Source: Callorhinus ursinus (taxonomy: Eukaryota; Chordata; Mammalia; Carnivora; Otariidae). Taken from it: a DNA stretch of 64,000 nt. The notes below the pieces were generated by a model. The model saw only the letters and a program-made list of their open reading frames with translations. It was not told the DNA's origin and did no database searches. Positions 59,101-64,000 of this stretch are shown one piece after another. The DNA lies in contig NW_020312966.1 in assembly GCF_003265705.1 (NCBI RefSeq), positions 23,723,861 through 23,787,860 on the forward strand, written 5' to 3'. The stretch's first letter is position 1; the number at the start of each line of letters is the position of its first letter. A program made the position numbers and the translations under genes.

Positions 59101-62100
59101 GAGATGGACATGAAGACTGCTTTGGGCATGAAGTCTTGCTTCCACGTGACCTCTGAAGAGCCTCAAGTTTTCCTTTCCTCTAAAAGGGCCAGTTTTTCAT
59201 CTTGGGCAGGACAGTGTCACGCCCAGAGTCATCCACCTGCAGACATGTACTCACGGCTCCCATGGTCCTAAGGAATCCTTGCTCGATACCCAAGCTGTGC
59301 CAGCTAACGTCGGCCACCATGTGAGATGTAATGCCGAACAAGAAGGCTACCAATTTCTCCGTGTCCTGCCAAATAAGCAAATTGGAGGGATGGGCGCTTG
59401 GGTTATTTTATAAAGATCCTATTACAGTGTTTAAAAATAGGATTTCCATCCCCAAGACTTAACAACAATAAAATCAGAGGCGGGTACATTGTAGTTTCTA
59501 GTGACAAAAACCACAAAGGACTTTTTGAAAAGTTTCACAGTGCCTTAGAAGGGCTTTCAGGTAATTTACTCTTGGAGCGAAATGGTGACCTACTGCATTT
59601 TTCTAAGTAGTTTATTCAGGTATTAACTCTAAGCACATCCTGTGTCTGGCACTGAAGGTACAAGGGTGAGCAGCCCTCCCGGAGCCTGGGGGTGGGGATG
59701 GGGTGCAGCATAAATGCAGACAGGGGGTGGAGGTGTCTGGGACTGAATTTCTTCTTGGCGCTAGAGGGCTGTGCCTACCTTCTCCCAGGGAAGGGGGTAG
59801 TTCTCTCGGATATAGTGGATGCTTGCATTCAGAAACGGGGTCCAGTGCGTGCTCTCAGACACGTCATGGAATTGCCCTGGTGAGACAAGAGCAGGTCTCA
59901 GGAGTCTTTCTGAAAAAGCTGGAGATTGTGCCAGTGACATCTGCCACCACGGCTACCCTCCCCCTCCCTCCGAGCCTCTTGGGTTCTTCTGTTGATGTTC
60001 AGAGGAAGCCTCTAGAACAGAAGCGCCAGCTGGGAGAGAGAGAAAGCCGGAACGGCTCACAACATCGGCAATCACCTGGGCTAAAGGGAAGGAGAAAAGG
60101 GGTGTGGGGGGCGGGGGTGCCAGAGTCAGCGGTAGGGCGGTGCAGGTGGGGTGCAAGGGGTATGGGAGGGGGGTGTCACATGTCATGAGGGGCAACTGGA
60201 ACCAAAACTCCGGAGTTTAGATCCCTCTGTTCAAATCGTTTTGCTGTCGCTAAAGTAAAAACATTCTAACCAGTTTTAAATCATTGGCTTTTCTGGAAAT
60301 GATTTTCAAAGACACTGCAACTATGAAATTTGATTTGCTCTAAGTTTTTGTAAAAGATAGAACTTACAATTCCTATTTTACAGAATTCCATAAAAATCCA
60401 AAGTATAGCAGCAGCTCTTTGGACAAAACTCCCCCTTAACCAAATTGCCAGATTAAGCAAAGCTTTTTGTTCCCCTCTCTAATCCAACTGAACGAAGAGA
60501 AAGCCCACCCAGAGCCTACGGGGTGGTAGCAGCCAGGTCACTGTCTCCACGCACCTGTCCCCACAGCTGAGCTGTCGCTTACTGAGGGTCAGGGCTGCTT
60601 CTAATCCTGGGTAGCCAGCTGTCCTCGTTATTGTTACAGATTTGATTCAGTTATTAGGTAAACCGATGCAATGGAATATAAAAACAACTGCTTCTTCGGC
60701 AACGGAGAATATTTGCTTCTGCAAGATGCAATAAAAGCGAGCCCTCAAATCAAAGAAGACAGGTGCTGTGCAAGTAGGTATGTGTGGGATCAAGGGAAAA
60801 TTTGGAAAAATTCATGAAAATCTAAGAGGAGTCTGCGTCAAATTCCTCATAGTCAGTGTTTTGGGCAAGAAGTCTTGCTTCCACGTGACCTCTGAAGGTT
60901 TCATAATGGTAATTGAGCTCGCTGGTGCATCAGTCTGCACTGGTCCTGAGTTTTACGTCAGGGAGGAGGGCATGTACTGGTGGAGGAAAAACAGGAAACT
61001 TGGAACACAGAGCCTTCAGCACTGTGAGTTTGGCTGGTCTCTTAAGATGGCACATATTAGGCAAGTTTTCTCAAATTTAATTGTCAAAAAAAAGTCCTTT
61101 TTTAACTTATGTAAGATATCAAGGAACAATTATCGAGACATTACAGCCTCCTGAATACAATTTGGGAAACACTAAATTAGAAATAGGTCTAGAGAGAAAA
61201 AAAACTAACAAGCAGGCAAAATAAAAGGATTAAGAAAAGACAGTTAACAGCCTAAGAAGGAAAAAGAAAAAAAAAAAAAAAAACCCACCCAACCTTACAA
61301 ATATGACAAACACAAAAAAGCTTACTTGGTATCCTAACTACAGGAGTGGGTAACCCTAAACATTTCATTTAGCCTAAAGGCATTGCTGTATTAAAACAAA
61401 CATTGGTGGGACACCTGGGTGGCTCAGTAGGTTAAGCATCTGCCTTCGGCTCAGGTCATGATTCCAGGGTCCCGAGATCAAGCCCCACATTGGGCTCCCT
61501 GCTCAGCGGGGAGTCTGCTTCTGCCTCTGCTCCTCTCCCCTCCCCACCCCCTGCTCGTGTTCTCTCTCTCAAATGAATAAAATCTTAAAAATACACTGGG
61601 ATTTTGACCCTGAGACTCCAAAAACGGTTTACGTGATGACTGATGTACTGGATGTCTTTCATCTATCCCTCCAGACCCACTGCCCATCCTTCTCTGCCCT
61701 GCACGGTGCCCCTGAAGGGACCTGCCCAACTGGCCTCTTTGCCAGTCAGCTTTGGTTGGGTTGGGTCTGGCCAGTGGGGAGAATGGAGAGGAGATCAGAA
61801 AAAAGGAAGAGAGGTGGGGGAGAAATGTTCATTCTCCCAGATCCCCAACTCTGGGGTCTCGGGGGCTGGCTGTGTCCCTGACTGAAGGTCTGGCCCCCTT
61901 CAGGGAGCCTCCCCATTCAGTTCCAGGAGCTGCTCCCTCCCTGCACTGTTCCTGCAGACTTACATCCAGCCTGTAGCTCTGTAAATGGTCCTCTTATAAG
62001 ACAGCAGAGTGCACCTTCCATGCCCGCTGGGGCCCCAATACACCCCATAAGCCCAGGTCACTGATAACACTGCCTTAGATCTGTACAGCACTTGACAAAA

Positions 62101-62571
62101 GAATATGCATTAATGCCAAAAAATCCAGTAAAGGGACAAGGCAGGCCTATTATCACTACATCACAGGCGTGGAAACAGACTTAGCATGGCAAGACTTTGA
62201 GGGTCACATGCTAACAGACAGCATGGCCAGAACAAGAACTCAGGCCCTTCAGTCTCTTTCAAAATCTTTTCTCTTCACCAGAAAGCAGTAATGCAAGTTT
62301 AAGGACGCGTGAAATCTCTCAGAATTTCTACGCTTAAGTAGGTAAGGTTTGGTTAAATGAAAATTGCAGTCATGTGAACTAAGTCATTGACCAACGACAG
62401 TGGAAAATACCCCATGTTAGATTTCCTCTGTCCTAGCTGCTCCTGTGAACCACGTGAGGGCAACATGTGGCTCTGCAAGACTTGGATCTTACCTCTCTCG
62501 CAGAGGCTGGGGTAGAAGGCATCAGGAAACACGGTTCCGGCCTGATACGCATCCTGGTGCTCAAGCAACAG
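28329..62571 (-). CDS. GPLD1: GPLD1, GPI-specific phospholipase D, 23 exons (5' end off-window)
   Basis: GPLD1 is a secreted plasma enzyme that cleaves the phosphate-inositol bond of GPI anchors and releases anchored proteins. The 23 exons, listed separately, join with matching phases into 789 residues plus stop, equal in length to human residues 52-840. Seen: the N-terminal zinc-phospholipase-type catalytic domain with His125, His133 and His158 equivalents, then an integrin-like beta-propeller with FG-GAP repeats carrying Ca2+-binding Asp-rich loops (near residues 389, 458, 521 and 726), ending in a short C-terminal strand. All introns are GT-AG, ranging from 84 bases to over 7 kb. The signal peptide, His29 and residues 1-51 should lie beyond 62571 and past the window end. 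No inactivating change was found. Confidence 0.96.
28886..29050 (+). mobile_element. SINEC, sense
   Basis: Full head with a short duplicated 'ggttaa', tail 'aaataaataaaatc'. Target duplication 'gagtaagccaagctt' (28871) / 'gagtaagcccagctt' (29052). Confidence 0.92.
29395..29785 (+). repeat. Ancient L1 (L1M-type) 3'-end fragment
   Basis: It resembles the old L1 3' end: 'ctttgatccagcaatcttcc', 'gaatgctcacaataataag', 'ctctgcagccctgaagaag'. Confidence 0.65.
30117..30167 (-). CDS. GPLD1: GPLD1 51-base exon (residues 796-812)
   Basis: Acceptor 'cctgttttacag', donor 'gtatga'. It is 17 codons ([17 protein letters not shown]), phase 0 at both ends, within the last FG-GAP-like strand. Confidence 0.93.
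30287..30313 (-). CDS. GPLD1: GPLD1 27-base microexon (residues 787-795)
   Basis: Acceptor 'cttttcttccag', donor 'gtgagt'. Nine codons (AQYVLVSPE), phase 0 at both ends, one change from the human peptide I recall. It is too short for ORF finders but is clear from its splice sites and position. Confidence 0.9.
30410..30645 (+). repeat. Ancient L1 (L1M-type) 3'-end fragment
   Basis: Similar old L1 phrases, e.g. 'gaggtgtttatacatgaat', but more diverged. Confidence 0.45.
31037..31214 (+). mobile_element. SINEC, sense, diverged
   Basis: Head 'tgcctagtggctcagcag', CT-rich body, short A-rich end. Confidence 0.85.
31523..31683 (-). CDS. GPLD1: GPLD1 coding exon (residues 733-786)
   Basis: Acceptor 'tatggcttgcag', donor 'gtaacg'. 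It encodes [19 protein letters not shown] and GRVYVYNGK, completing the FG-GAP repeat begun in the previous exon. It ends CPEEK, phase 0. Confidence 0.95.
31997..32173 (-). CDS. GPLD1: GPLD1 coding exon with SINE-crowded acceptor (residues 674-733)
   Basis: Acceptor 'cctggtttatttcag', donor 'gtggga'. It encodes [19 protein letters not shown], the Asp-rich loop of an FG-GAP repeat. Only 17 bases of native intron remain upstream before a SINE. The exon is 177 bases with equal phases at both ends, so skipping would keep frame and delete 59 residues. Confidence 0.95.
32191..32392 (+). mobile_element. SINEC directly upstream of a GPLD1 splice acceptor
   Basis: Full-length copy with target duplication 'aaataaaccagggc' (32177-32190) / 'aaataaatcagggc' (32393-32406). 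It is antisense to GPLD1. The left duplication is the pyrimidine tract of the exon ending at 32173, so the SINE begins 17 bases from the exon. Confidence 0.93.
32407..33821 (-). other. GPLD1 intron, no gene
   Basis: Mixed-composition intronic sequence. I recognise no repeat with confidence. Confidence 0.4.
33822..33936 (+). mobile_element. Older diverged SINE of the carnivore tRNA-Lys class, sense
   Basis: It shows 'gccggcgcagtccacagag', 'ctcttgatctcccag' and 'aagccccacgctgggcatgg', then an A-rich end. It belongs to the short subfamily without CT body. Confidence 0.75.
33975..34200. repeat. Possible ancient L1 fragment
   Basis: Weak resemblance to an L1M 3' end ('cacaatagtgaataattgg'). Confidence 0.35.
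34301..34461 (-). mobile_element. SINEC, antisense
   Basis: T-rich left edge, head at right ('gagccacccaggctcctg'). Confidence 0.88.
34630..34780 (+). repeat. MIR
   Basis: Contains 'tttgcagatgaagatact' and 'aggttaagtaacttcccc', the classical MIR core. Confidence 0.75.
34883..34976 (-). CDS. GPLD1: GPLD1 coding exon (residues 643-674)
   Basis: Acceptor 'atggcattttgcag', donor 'gtaggt'. It encodes [17 protein letters not shown] and LLAGAPTH, part of a propeller blade. Confidence 0.95.
35061..35166 (-). CDS. GPLD1: GPLD1 coding exon (residues 607-642)
   Basis: Acceptor 'gtgcttccttccag', donor 'gtaagg'. It encodes [20 protein letters not shown] and ends SGDK, phase 0. An 84-base intron separates it from the next exon. 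Confidence 0.95.
35350..35712 (+). mobile_element. MLT1-type solo LTR (ERVL-MaLR, ancient)
   Basis: It follows the MLT1 LTR outline as I recall it: 'ccacatgttggagtccgaac', 'cctcagaata', 'tgtcctcataaggac', 'gcctccagaacc'. No internal retroviral genes are present, so it is a solo LTR fossil in a GPLD1 intron. It is unusually rich in CpG for its age. Confidence 0.7.
35869..36010 (-). CDS. GPLD1: GPLD1 coding exon (residues 560-607)
   Basis: Acceptor 'gtctcgtatag' (a poor pyrimidine tract), donor 'gtgagt'. It encodes [20 protein letters not shown] and LLVGSPTW, with sequons NWT, NNT and NTS. Confidence 0.94.
36411..36603 (+). mobile_element. SINEC, sense
   Basis: Perfect 12-bp target duplication 'atttagatgacc' at 36399-36410 and 36604-36615. 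It lies in the intron after the third FG-GAP exon. Confidence 0.93.
36730..36886 (-). CDS. GPLD1: GPLD1 coding exon, third FG-GAP repeat (residues 508-560)
   Basis: Acceptor 'ggttcccctacag', donor 'gtagtt'. It encodes [20 protein letters not shown] then GSPFAPGG, an FG-GAP repeat with its Asp-rich calcium loop. Confidence 0.95.
36975..37049 (-). CDS. GPLD1: GPLD1 coding exon (residues 483-507)
   Basis: Acceptor 'ccttcgcctag', donor 'gtacgg'. It is 25 codons encoding [13 protein letters not shown] and ending NVTISCQ, with a sequon at NVT. The following intron is only 88 bases. Confidence 0.95.
37050..38261 (-). other. GPLD1 intron, GC-rich, no gene
   Basis: High GC keeps several overlapping reading frames open by chance. 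No domain, splice partner or repeat is recognised. Confidence 0.5.
38262..38372 (-). CDS. GPLD1: GPLD1 coding exon, second FG-GAP repeat (residues 446-482)
   Basis: Acceptor 'gtgccgcttcag', donor 'gtaagc'. It is 37 codons, phase 0 at both ends. It encodes [20 protein letters not shown] followed by LAVGAP. Skipping would remove a whole propeller repeat in frame. Confidence 0.96.
38373..39432 (-). other. GPLD1 intron, GC-rich, no gene
   Basis: Open frames on both strands (up to about 220 codons) lack any recognisable protein. They are treated as composition artefacts. Confidence 0.5.
39433..39616 (+). mobile_element. SINEC, sense
   Basis: Head 'cgcctgggcggctcagtc', CT-rich body and a pure A-tail of about 16 bases. 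The intact A-tail suggests a young insertion. Confidence 0.92.
39617..40592 (-). other. GPLD1 intron, no feature seen
   Basis: No repeat or gene is recognised. Confidence 0.4.
40593..40779 (-). CDS. GPLD1: GPLD1 coding exon, first FG-GAP repeat (residues 383-445)
   Basis: Acceptor 'cttctccccacag', donor 'gtgagg'. It is the largest GPLD1 exon here. It encodes [19 protein letters not shown], a full FG-GAP/Ca2+-loop blade of the beta-propeller, then [15 protein letters not shown]. Confidence 0.96.
40780..42221 (-). other. GPLD1 intron, no feature seen
   Basis: Intronic sequence without recognisable repeat or gene. Confidence 0.4.
42222..42361 (-). CDS. GPLD1: GPLD1 coding exon (residues 337-383)
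   Basis: Acceptor 'ttttgtgtttccag', donor 'gtaggt'. It encodes [18 protein letters not shown] and [18 protein letters not shown] competing AG at 42338-42339 ('tctgtaccag') would drop eight residues; the upstream AG restores the full human-length linker. Confidence 0.92.
42710..42752 (+). repeat. (TG)n microsatellite
   Basis: About 21 perfect TG units in a GPLD1 intron. Confidence 0.97.
43108..43130 (+). repeat. Poly(G) tract of 23 bases
   Basis: A pure G run directly after 'gccggcc'. It is G-quadruplex capable and prone to sequencing error. Confidence 0.95.
43456..43654 (-). mobile_element. SINEC, antisense
   Basis: A-tail as T-run at left, TG-rich body, head 'gagccacccaggtgcccc' at right. 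Confidence 0.9.
43850..44040. repeat. L2-like ancient LINE fragment
   Basis: Contains 'cttcaaggcctaatgcaaat' and 'gccacctctgccatgaagc', as in L2 3' ends. Confidence 0.55.
44478..44598 (-). CDS. GPLD1: GPLD1 coding exon (residues 296-336)
   Basis: Acceptor 'cccttttcaatag', donor 'gtaaga'. It encodes [14 protein letters not shown] and [15 protein letters not shown], with sequons NLT and NIS. Confidence 0.95.
45185..45232 (+). repeat. GA-rich (AAGG/AAAG)n low-complexity tract
   Basis: Purine-only run of AAGG and AAAG units. Confidence 0.9.
45345..45630. repeat. L2-like ancient LINE fragment
   Basis: Phrases 'gaaataccacttcttcacc', 'gagcaggaacgctttctgcc' and 'cagtgcctaaaccag' follow the L2 3' outline. 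Confidence 0.5.
45913..46041 (-). mobile_element. SINEC, antisense, internally shortened, inside MIR
   Basis: Tail and head are present but most of the CT body is missing. The right flank is MIR sequence. Confidence 0.8.
46057..46150 (+). repeat. MIR fragment
   Basis: Contains 'cttgttcaaaatcacatggc' and 'cagacctggaatttgaacc', the MIR 3' half. Confidence 0.7.
46216..46399 (-). mobile_element. SINEC, antisense, close to a GPLD1 donor
   Basis: Target duplication 'aagatgttcttttt' at 46202-46215 and 46400-46413. In the GPLD1 direction it starts 41 bases after the donor of the exon at 46441. Confidence 0.92.
46441..46506 (-). CDS. GPLD1: GPLD1 coding exon (residues 274-296)
   Basis: Acceptor 'tgactctttccag', donor 'gtaagt'. 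It encodes [15 protein letters not shown]. The sequon I recall in human (NHT) is replaced here by AST, so that glycosylation site appears to be lost. A SINE begins 41 bases beyond the donor. Confidence 0.94.
46876..47056 (-). mobile_element. SINEC, antisense
   Basis: T-rich left edge, head 'gagccacccaggcgtcccc' at right. It is the third antisense SINE within 1.2 kb. Confidence 0.9.
47280..47305 (+). repeat. (TG)n microsatellite, short
   Basis: About 12 TG units with one interruption. Confidence 0.9.
47565..47775 (+). repeat. MIR
   Basis: Near full: 'acatgtgttaagcgctccct' to 'ccccatttcacagatgagg' and 'aggcaggtcttgcc'. Confidence 0.8.
47776..48926 (-). other. GPLD1 intron, no gene
   Basis: It includes a cytosine-rich patch near 48.1-48.3 kb. 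Open frames there lack a recognisable protein. Confidence 0.4.
48927..49066 (-). CDS. GPLD1: GPLD1 coding exon (residues 228-274)
   Basis: Acceptor 'tttctgtgccgtag', donor 'gtgaga'. It encodes [20 protein letters not shown] and ends MLENGT, with a sequon at NGT. Confidence 0.95.
49160..49187 (-). CDS. GPLD1: GPLD1 28-base microexon (residues 218-227)
   Basis: Acceptor 'gttcatgttgcag', donor 'gtaaag'. It encodes YGEMLAISK, and its phases fit both neighbours exactly. The next intron is only 93 bases. Confidence 0.93.
49409..49516 (-). CDS. GPLD1: GPLD1 coding exon (residues 182-218)
   Basis: Acceptor 'gcttttctcag', donor 'gtaggt'. It encodes [19 protein letters not shown] and [12 protein letters not shown] of the catalytic domain. 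Both split codons (Trp, Met) match the neighbouring exons. Confidence 0.95.
49575..49745 (+). repeat. MIR, diverged
   Basis: Contains 'attacatgccaggcattatg', 'ctttccatgaactatttatt' and 'aggacactaaagcac'. Confidence 0.6.
49910..50084 (-). mobile_element. SINEC, antisense
   Basis: Flanked by 'aaagttactaattttt'/'aaagttattattttt'. The head at the right edge is diverged ('agccacctaagtgccccc'). Confidence 0.88.
50086..51029 (-). other. GPLD1 intron, no feature seen
   Basis: No repeat family or gene is recognised. Confidence 0.4.
51030..51385 (+). mobile_element. Old L1 (L1M-type) ORF2 endonuclease-region fragment
   Basis: Contains 'gttcaactcaccagaaagac' and 'tctctcagtaattattag', phrases of old L1 ORF2. 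A CA/TA microsatellite lies at 51107-51142. It probably belongs to the same old copy as 54415-57130. Confidence 0.55.
51386..54414 (+). mobile_element. L1 fragment, sense, truncated at both ends
   Basis: It begins with an A-run near ORF2 start and reads through the endonuclease and RT regions. The FADDM motif is at about 53442-53457. It stops near the ORF2 3' part ('cacttt cttacaccatacac') with no 3' UTR. ORF2 is broken in many places. Confidence 0.8.
53823..53925 (+). mobile_element. Old SINE of the carnivore tRNA-Lys class inside L1
   Basis: 'ttgtgtggttcagttggtt' head and 'aatgagttcaaacccctt' box B-like segment. L1 words 'aatgtgatcctaatca' and 'aatgcaatccctatca' flank it as a target duplication. 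Confidence 0.75.
54415..57130 (+). mobile_element. Old L1 (L1M-type), ORF2 RT region to 3' end
   Basis: Diverged phrases such as 'caaattctaccaaacattc', 'gataccaaaaccaaacaagg' and, later, the 3' UTR outline 'ataccattacccaccaaac'. No ORF remains. Confidence 0.65.
54933..55128 (-). mobile_element. SINEC, antisense, inside old L1
   Basis: Perfect 16-bp target duplication 'ctagggcaaacattct' at 54917-54932 and 55129-55144. It is a young-looking copy. Confidence 0.94.
57325..57379 (-). CDS. GPLD1: GPLD1 coding exon (residues 164-182)
   Basis: Acceptor 'ctcctatcttag', donor 'gtaaga'. This 55-base exon encodes [17 protein letters not shown] and ends inside a Trp codon completed by the next exon 7.8 kb away. 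Confidence 0.95.
57380..58276 (-). other. GPLD1 intron, AT-rich, no feature seen
   Basis: No repeat is recognised. Confidence 0.4.
58277..58325 (-). CDS. GPLD1: GPLD1 coding exon (residues 148-164)
   Basis: Acceptor 'ttttcttcctcag', donor 'gtactg'. This 49-base exon encodes [15 protein letters not shown], including the essential His158 equivalent. Confidence 0.95.
58326..59254 (-). other. GPLD1 intron holding one copy of a 38-bp duplication
   Basis: No gene. The segment 59121-59158 recurs at 60860-60897. Confidence 0.5.
59121..59158 (+). repeat. 38-bp direct repeat, copy 1
   Basis: It matches 60860-60897 at 37 of 38 positions. The core is 'gaagtcttgcttccacgtga'. Flanks are unrelated. Confidence 0.95.
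59255..59365 (-). CDS. GPLD1: GPLD1 coding exon with catalytic His pair (residues 111-147)
   Basis: Acceptor 'cttatttggcag', donor 'gtgagt'. It is 37 codons. It encodes [17 protein letters not shown], which carries His125, Asp129 and His133. These are metal-site residues, and the two His are reported as essential in the human enzyme. Confidence 0.97.
59779..59876 (-). CDS. GPLD1: GPLD1 coding exon (residues 78-110)
   Basis: Acceptor 'gtctcaccag', donor 'gtaggc'. It encodes [17 protein letters not shown], with a glycosylation sequon (NAS) and the HW pair of the catalytic domain. It ends in PLPWEK, phase 0. Confidence 0.95.
59877..61407 (-). other. GPLD1 intron, no gene
   Basis: It includes G-rich sequence near 60.1 kb and an A-run near 61.27 kb. 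No repeat family is recognised apart from the 38-bp duplication. Confidence 0.4.
60860..60897 (+). repeat. 38-bp direct repeat, copy 2
   Basis: Second copy, 1.74 kb from the first and in another intron of GPLD1. It contains CACGTG, as does copy 1. Confidence 0.95.
61408..61591 (+). mobile_element. SINEC, sense
   Basis: Head 'acacctgggtggctcagtag', body and tail 'aatgaataaaatc'. Confidence 0.9.
62060..62270 (+). repeat. MIR-like, diverged
   Basis: Contains 'tgtacagcacttgacaaaag' and 'acatcacaggcgtggaaac'. Weak but in the MIR order. Confidence 0.4.
62493..62571 (-). CDS. GPLD1: GPLD1 coding exon (residues 52-78)
   Basis: Acceptor 'tcttcccag', donor 'gtaaga'. It encodes EHQDAYQAG and the [13 protein letters not shown] region of the catalytic domain, which I number exon 3. 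It ends with one base of a Gly codon. Confidence 0.95.
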
Positions 62572-62954
62572 CTGGGAAGAGGAAAGTAGAGAGATTAGGG
62601 GCAGAGGCAGCAGCCTGGGACAAGCCCGCCCTACAGCAAGAGGCAGGGTGGAAGGAAGGCGTTAAGTGCATACATAAAATCTCGGGCATAACCCAAGACG
62701 ACGCCCTACAACAGAGAACCTCAGGTTCTGTCCTAGCAAACACAGGCTGATCAAGTAGCAAATCACTCATTTAATTTCACCTCCTTTGGTTTCTCTGTCC
62801 ACCAAAAAAGCAGGATGTCCCCCCAAGGCTAGTTCACTGACTGGTGTGTGGTAGATTTTCAATGATCTGGTGGAAAAATCAGTGCAATGAGAGAAATACA
62901 AACATATATACATGTAACATACATACATACACATGACGTATGCACATATAGTTA

Positions 62955-63262
62955 CACCACTGACCCCTGAACACAGATATGAACCACCCGGATCCACTCA
63001 GATGCAGACTCTTCACTAGATATAGTAGAGTACTAGAAGTGTATTTTCCTTATTGCATTTTCTCATTAACATTTTCTTTAGCTGCTTTATTAGAAGAATA
63101 CAGGATATAATACATATAACCTACAAAAAAGTGTAAATTGACTCATCAGTAATGCTTCTGGTCAACAGTAGGCTGGTAGTTAAGTTTTGGGGGAGTCAAA
63201 AGTTAGATATGGAGTTTTGACTGCCTGGGGATCAGTGCCCCCTAATCCCAGTGTTGGTTCTA
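62955..63262. mobile_element. Tigger-type DNA transposon fossil (nonautonomous)
   Basis: It recalls the Tigger/MER2 group: 'actgacccctgaacac' at the left end, 'gtcaacagtaggctggtag', 'tttgggggagtcaaaagtta' and 'gtgccccctaatccc' at the right end. No transposase is present. Confidence 0.7.
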
Positions 63263-63387
63263 TCTATCTATATATAGATAGAGAGAGAGAGGGAGATCTA
63301 TTTATATACAAGTTTATAGTTGCTACGTGTAGAGTCAGATGATGCCTTTTGGGCTTTTGGGGGGGTTAAAAAATCCTTTCCCTTTTA

Positions 63388-63581
63388 TTTTTTTTAAAGA
63401 TTTTATTTATTTATTTGAGAGAGAGAATGAGAGAGAGAGAGCACGAGAGGGAAGAGGGTCGGAGGGAGAAGCACACTCCCTGCTGAGCAGGGAGCCCGAT
63501 GTGGGACTCGATCCCGGGACTCCAGGACCATGACCTGAGCCGAAGGCAGTCCCTTAACCAACTGAGCCACCCAGGCTCCCA
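63388..63581 (-). mobile_element. SINEC, antisense, left arm of an inverted pair
   Basis: T-run and GA-rich tract at left, head 'gagccacccaggctccc' at right. Confidence 0.92.
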
Positions 63582-63616
63582 CCCTTTTAAAATTATGGTA
63601 AAAGAACGTATTTCAG

Positions 63617-63769
63617 GGCGCCTGGGCGGCTCAGTCGGTTAAGCGTCTGCCTTCGGCTCAGGTCATGATCCCGGGGTCCTGGGATGGAGAGTCCTCCCTC
63701 GCTGAGCAGGGAGCCTGATTCTCTCTCTCTCCTCACATGCCCACCCCCATCTCTCTCTCAAAATCTTTT
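63617..63769 (+). mobile_element. SINEC, sense, right arm of an inverted pair
   Basis: Head 'gcgcctgggcggctcagtcg', shortened body, tail rewritten as a T-run ('aaaatcttttttttttt'). Confidence 0.88.
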
Positions 63770-64000
63770 TTTTTTTTAAAAGAACATTATACTTCAATGT
63801 TCTGCTCGGTTGACTGGCTCACTCCATTCCATTCTCACCCCCTTGAGGTGGGCTAGCTGTTGGCAGAGGTTAGAAACAAAGTCCACATTTCCCAGACTCC
63901 ACGCAGAGCCCCCCCTCGCCCTCTGCTCCTTCAGCTAGCAGGCATGTGCTGGCTTTGCCACAGAGGTAGCAGGGGACCCAGGTGGCCACAGGCAGAGGAC
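63770..64000 (-). other. GPLD1 upstream intron, no exon seen
   Basis: I looked for the preceding GPLD1 exon (residues before 52) between 62572 and the window end and did not find it. Confidence 0.5.

Noticed and set aside
59779..62571. Possible one-base frameshift at the junction of the first two GPLD1 exons in the window
   Set aside because: It came from misreading the exon end. The exon ends 'tgcgagagag' before the donor, giving phase 1, which fits the next exon exactly.

Overview
This window is mammalian nuclear DNA, almost certainly from a caniform carnivore. About 25 copies of the carnivore tRNA-Lys-derived SINE (SINEC type, head 'gcgcctgggtggctcag') occur, together with carnivore-type L1 elements. 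The SINE body has the dog/bear/seal/mustelid form, not the cat form. I cannot resolve the species.

Two protein-coding genes lie tail to tail. On the + strand, the last eight coding exons of MRS2 (mitochondrial inner-membrane Mg2+ channel) run from 192 to the stop at 24699. On the - strand, 23 exons of GPLD1 (secreted GPI-specific phospholipase D) run from 62571 down to the stop at 28329. Every exon was placed by reading splice sites and checking phase by hand. The joined exons give 343 MRS2 residues and 789 GPLD1 residues, which fits human residues 101-443 and 52-840 with no net length change. No frameshift or premature stop was found in either gene. The first exons of both genes lie outside the window. 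MRS2-GPLD1 is also the gene order I recall from human 6p22. The two genes have no known functional link; they share only a 3.6 kb intergenic 3' zone with closely spaced, opposing poly(A) signals near 26.26-26.52 kb.

Layout: 0.2-12.5 kb, MRS2 exons with a near full-length antisense L1 (841-7290) inserted into an older sense L1. 12.5-23.9 kb, an 11.4 kb MRS2 intron with a 57-bp minisatellite, a second full-length antisense L1 (16.5-22.9 kb) carrying later SINE insertions, and a 10-N assembly gap in a TG microsatellite. 23.9-28.3 kb, the last MRS2 exons and the shared 3' region. 28.3-42.4 kb, the GPLD1 C-terminal beta-propeller exons, GC-rich between about 34.8 and 39.5 kb. 42.4-62.6 kb, the N-terminal catalytic-domain exons, with a patchwork of L1 fragments at 51.0-57.1 kb. 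62.6-64.0 kb, a Tigger-type DNA transposon fossil and an inverted SINE pair.

I see no undescribed gene system. The most useful observations are a SINE inserted 17 bases from a GPLD1 splice acceptor, a tailless 24-bp SINE-head insertion with an 18-bp target duplication, the 57-bp minisatellite, an isolated 38-bp duplication, and the opposing poly(A) signals.
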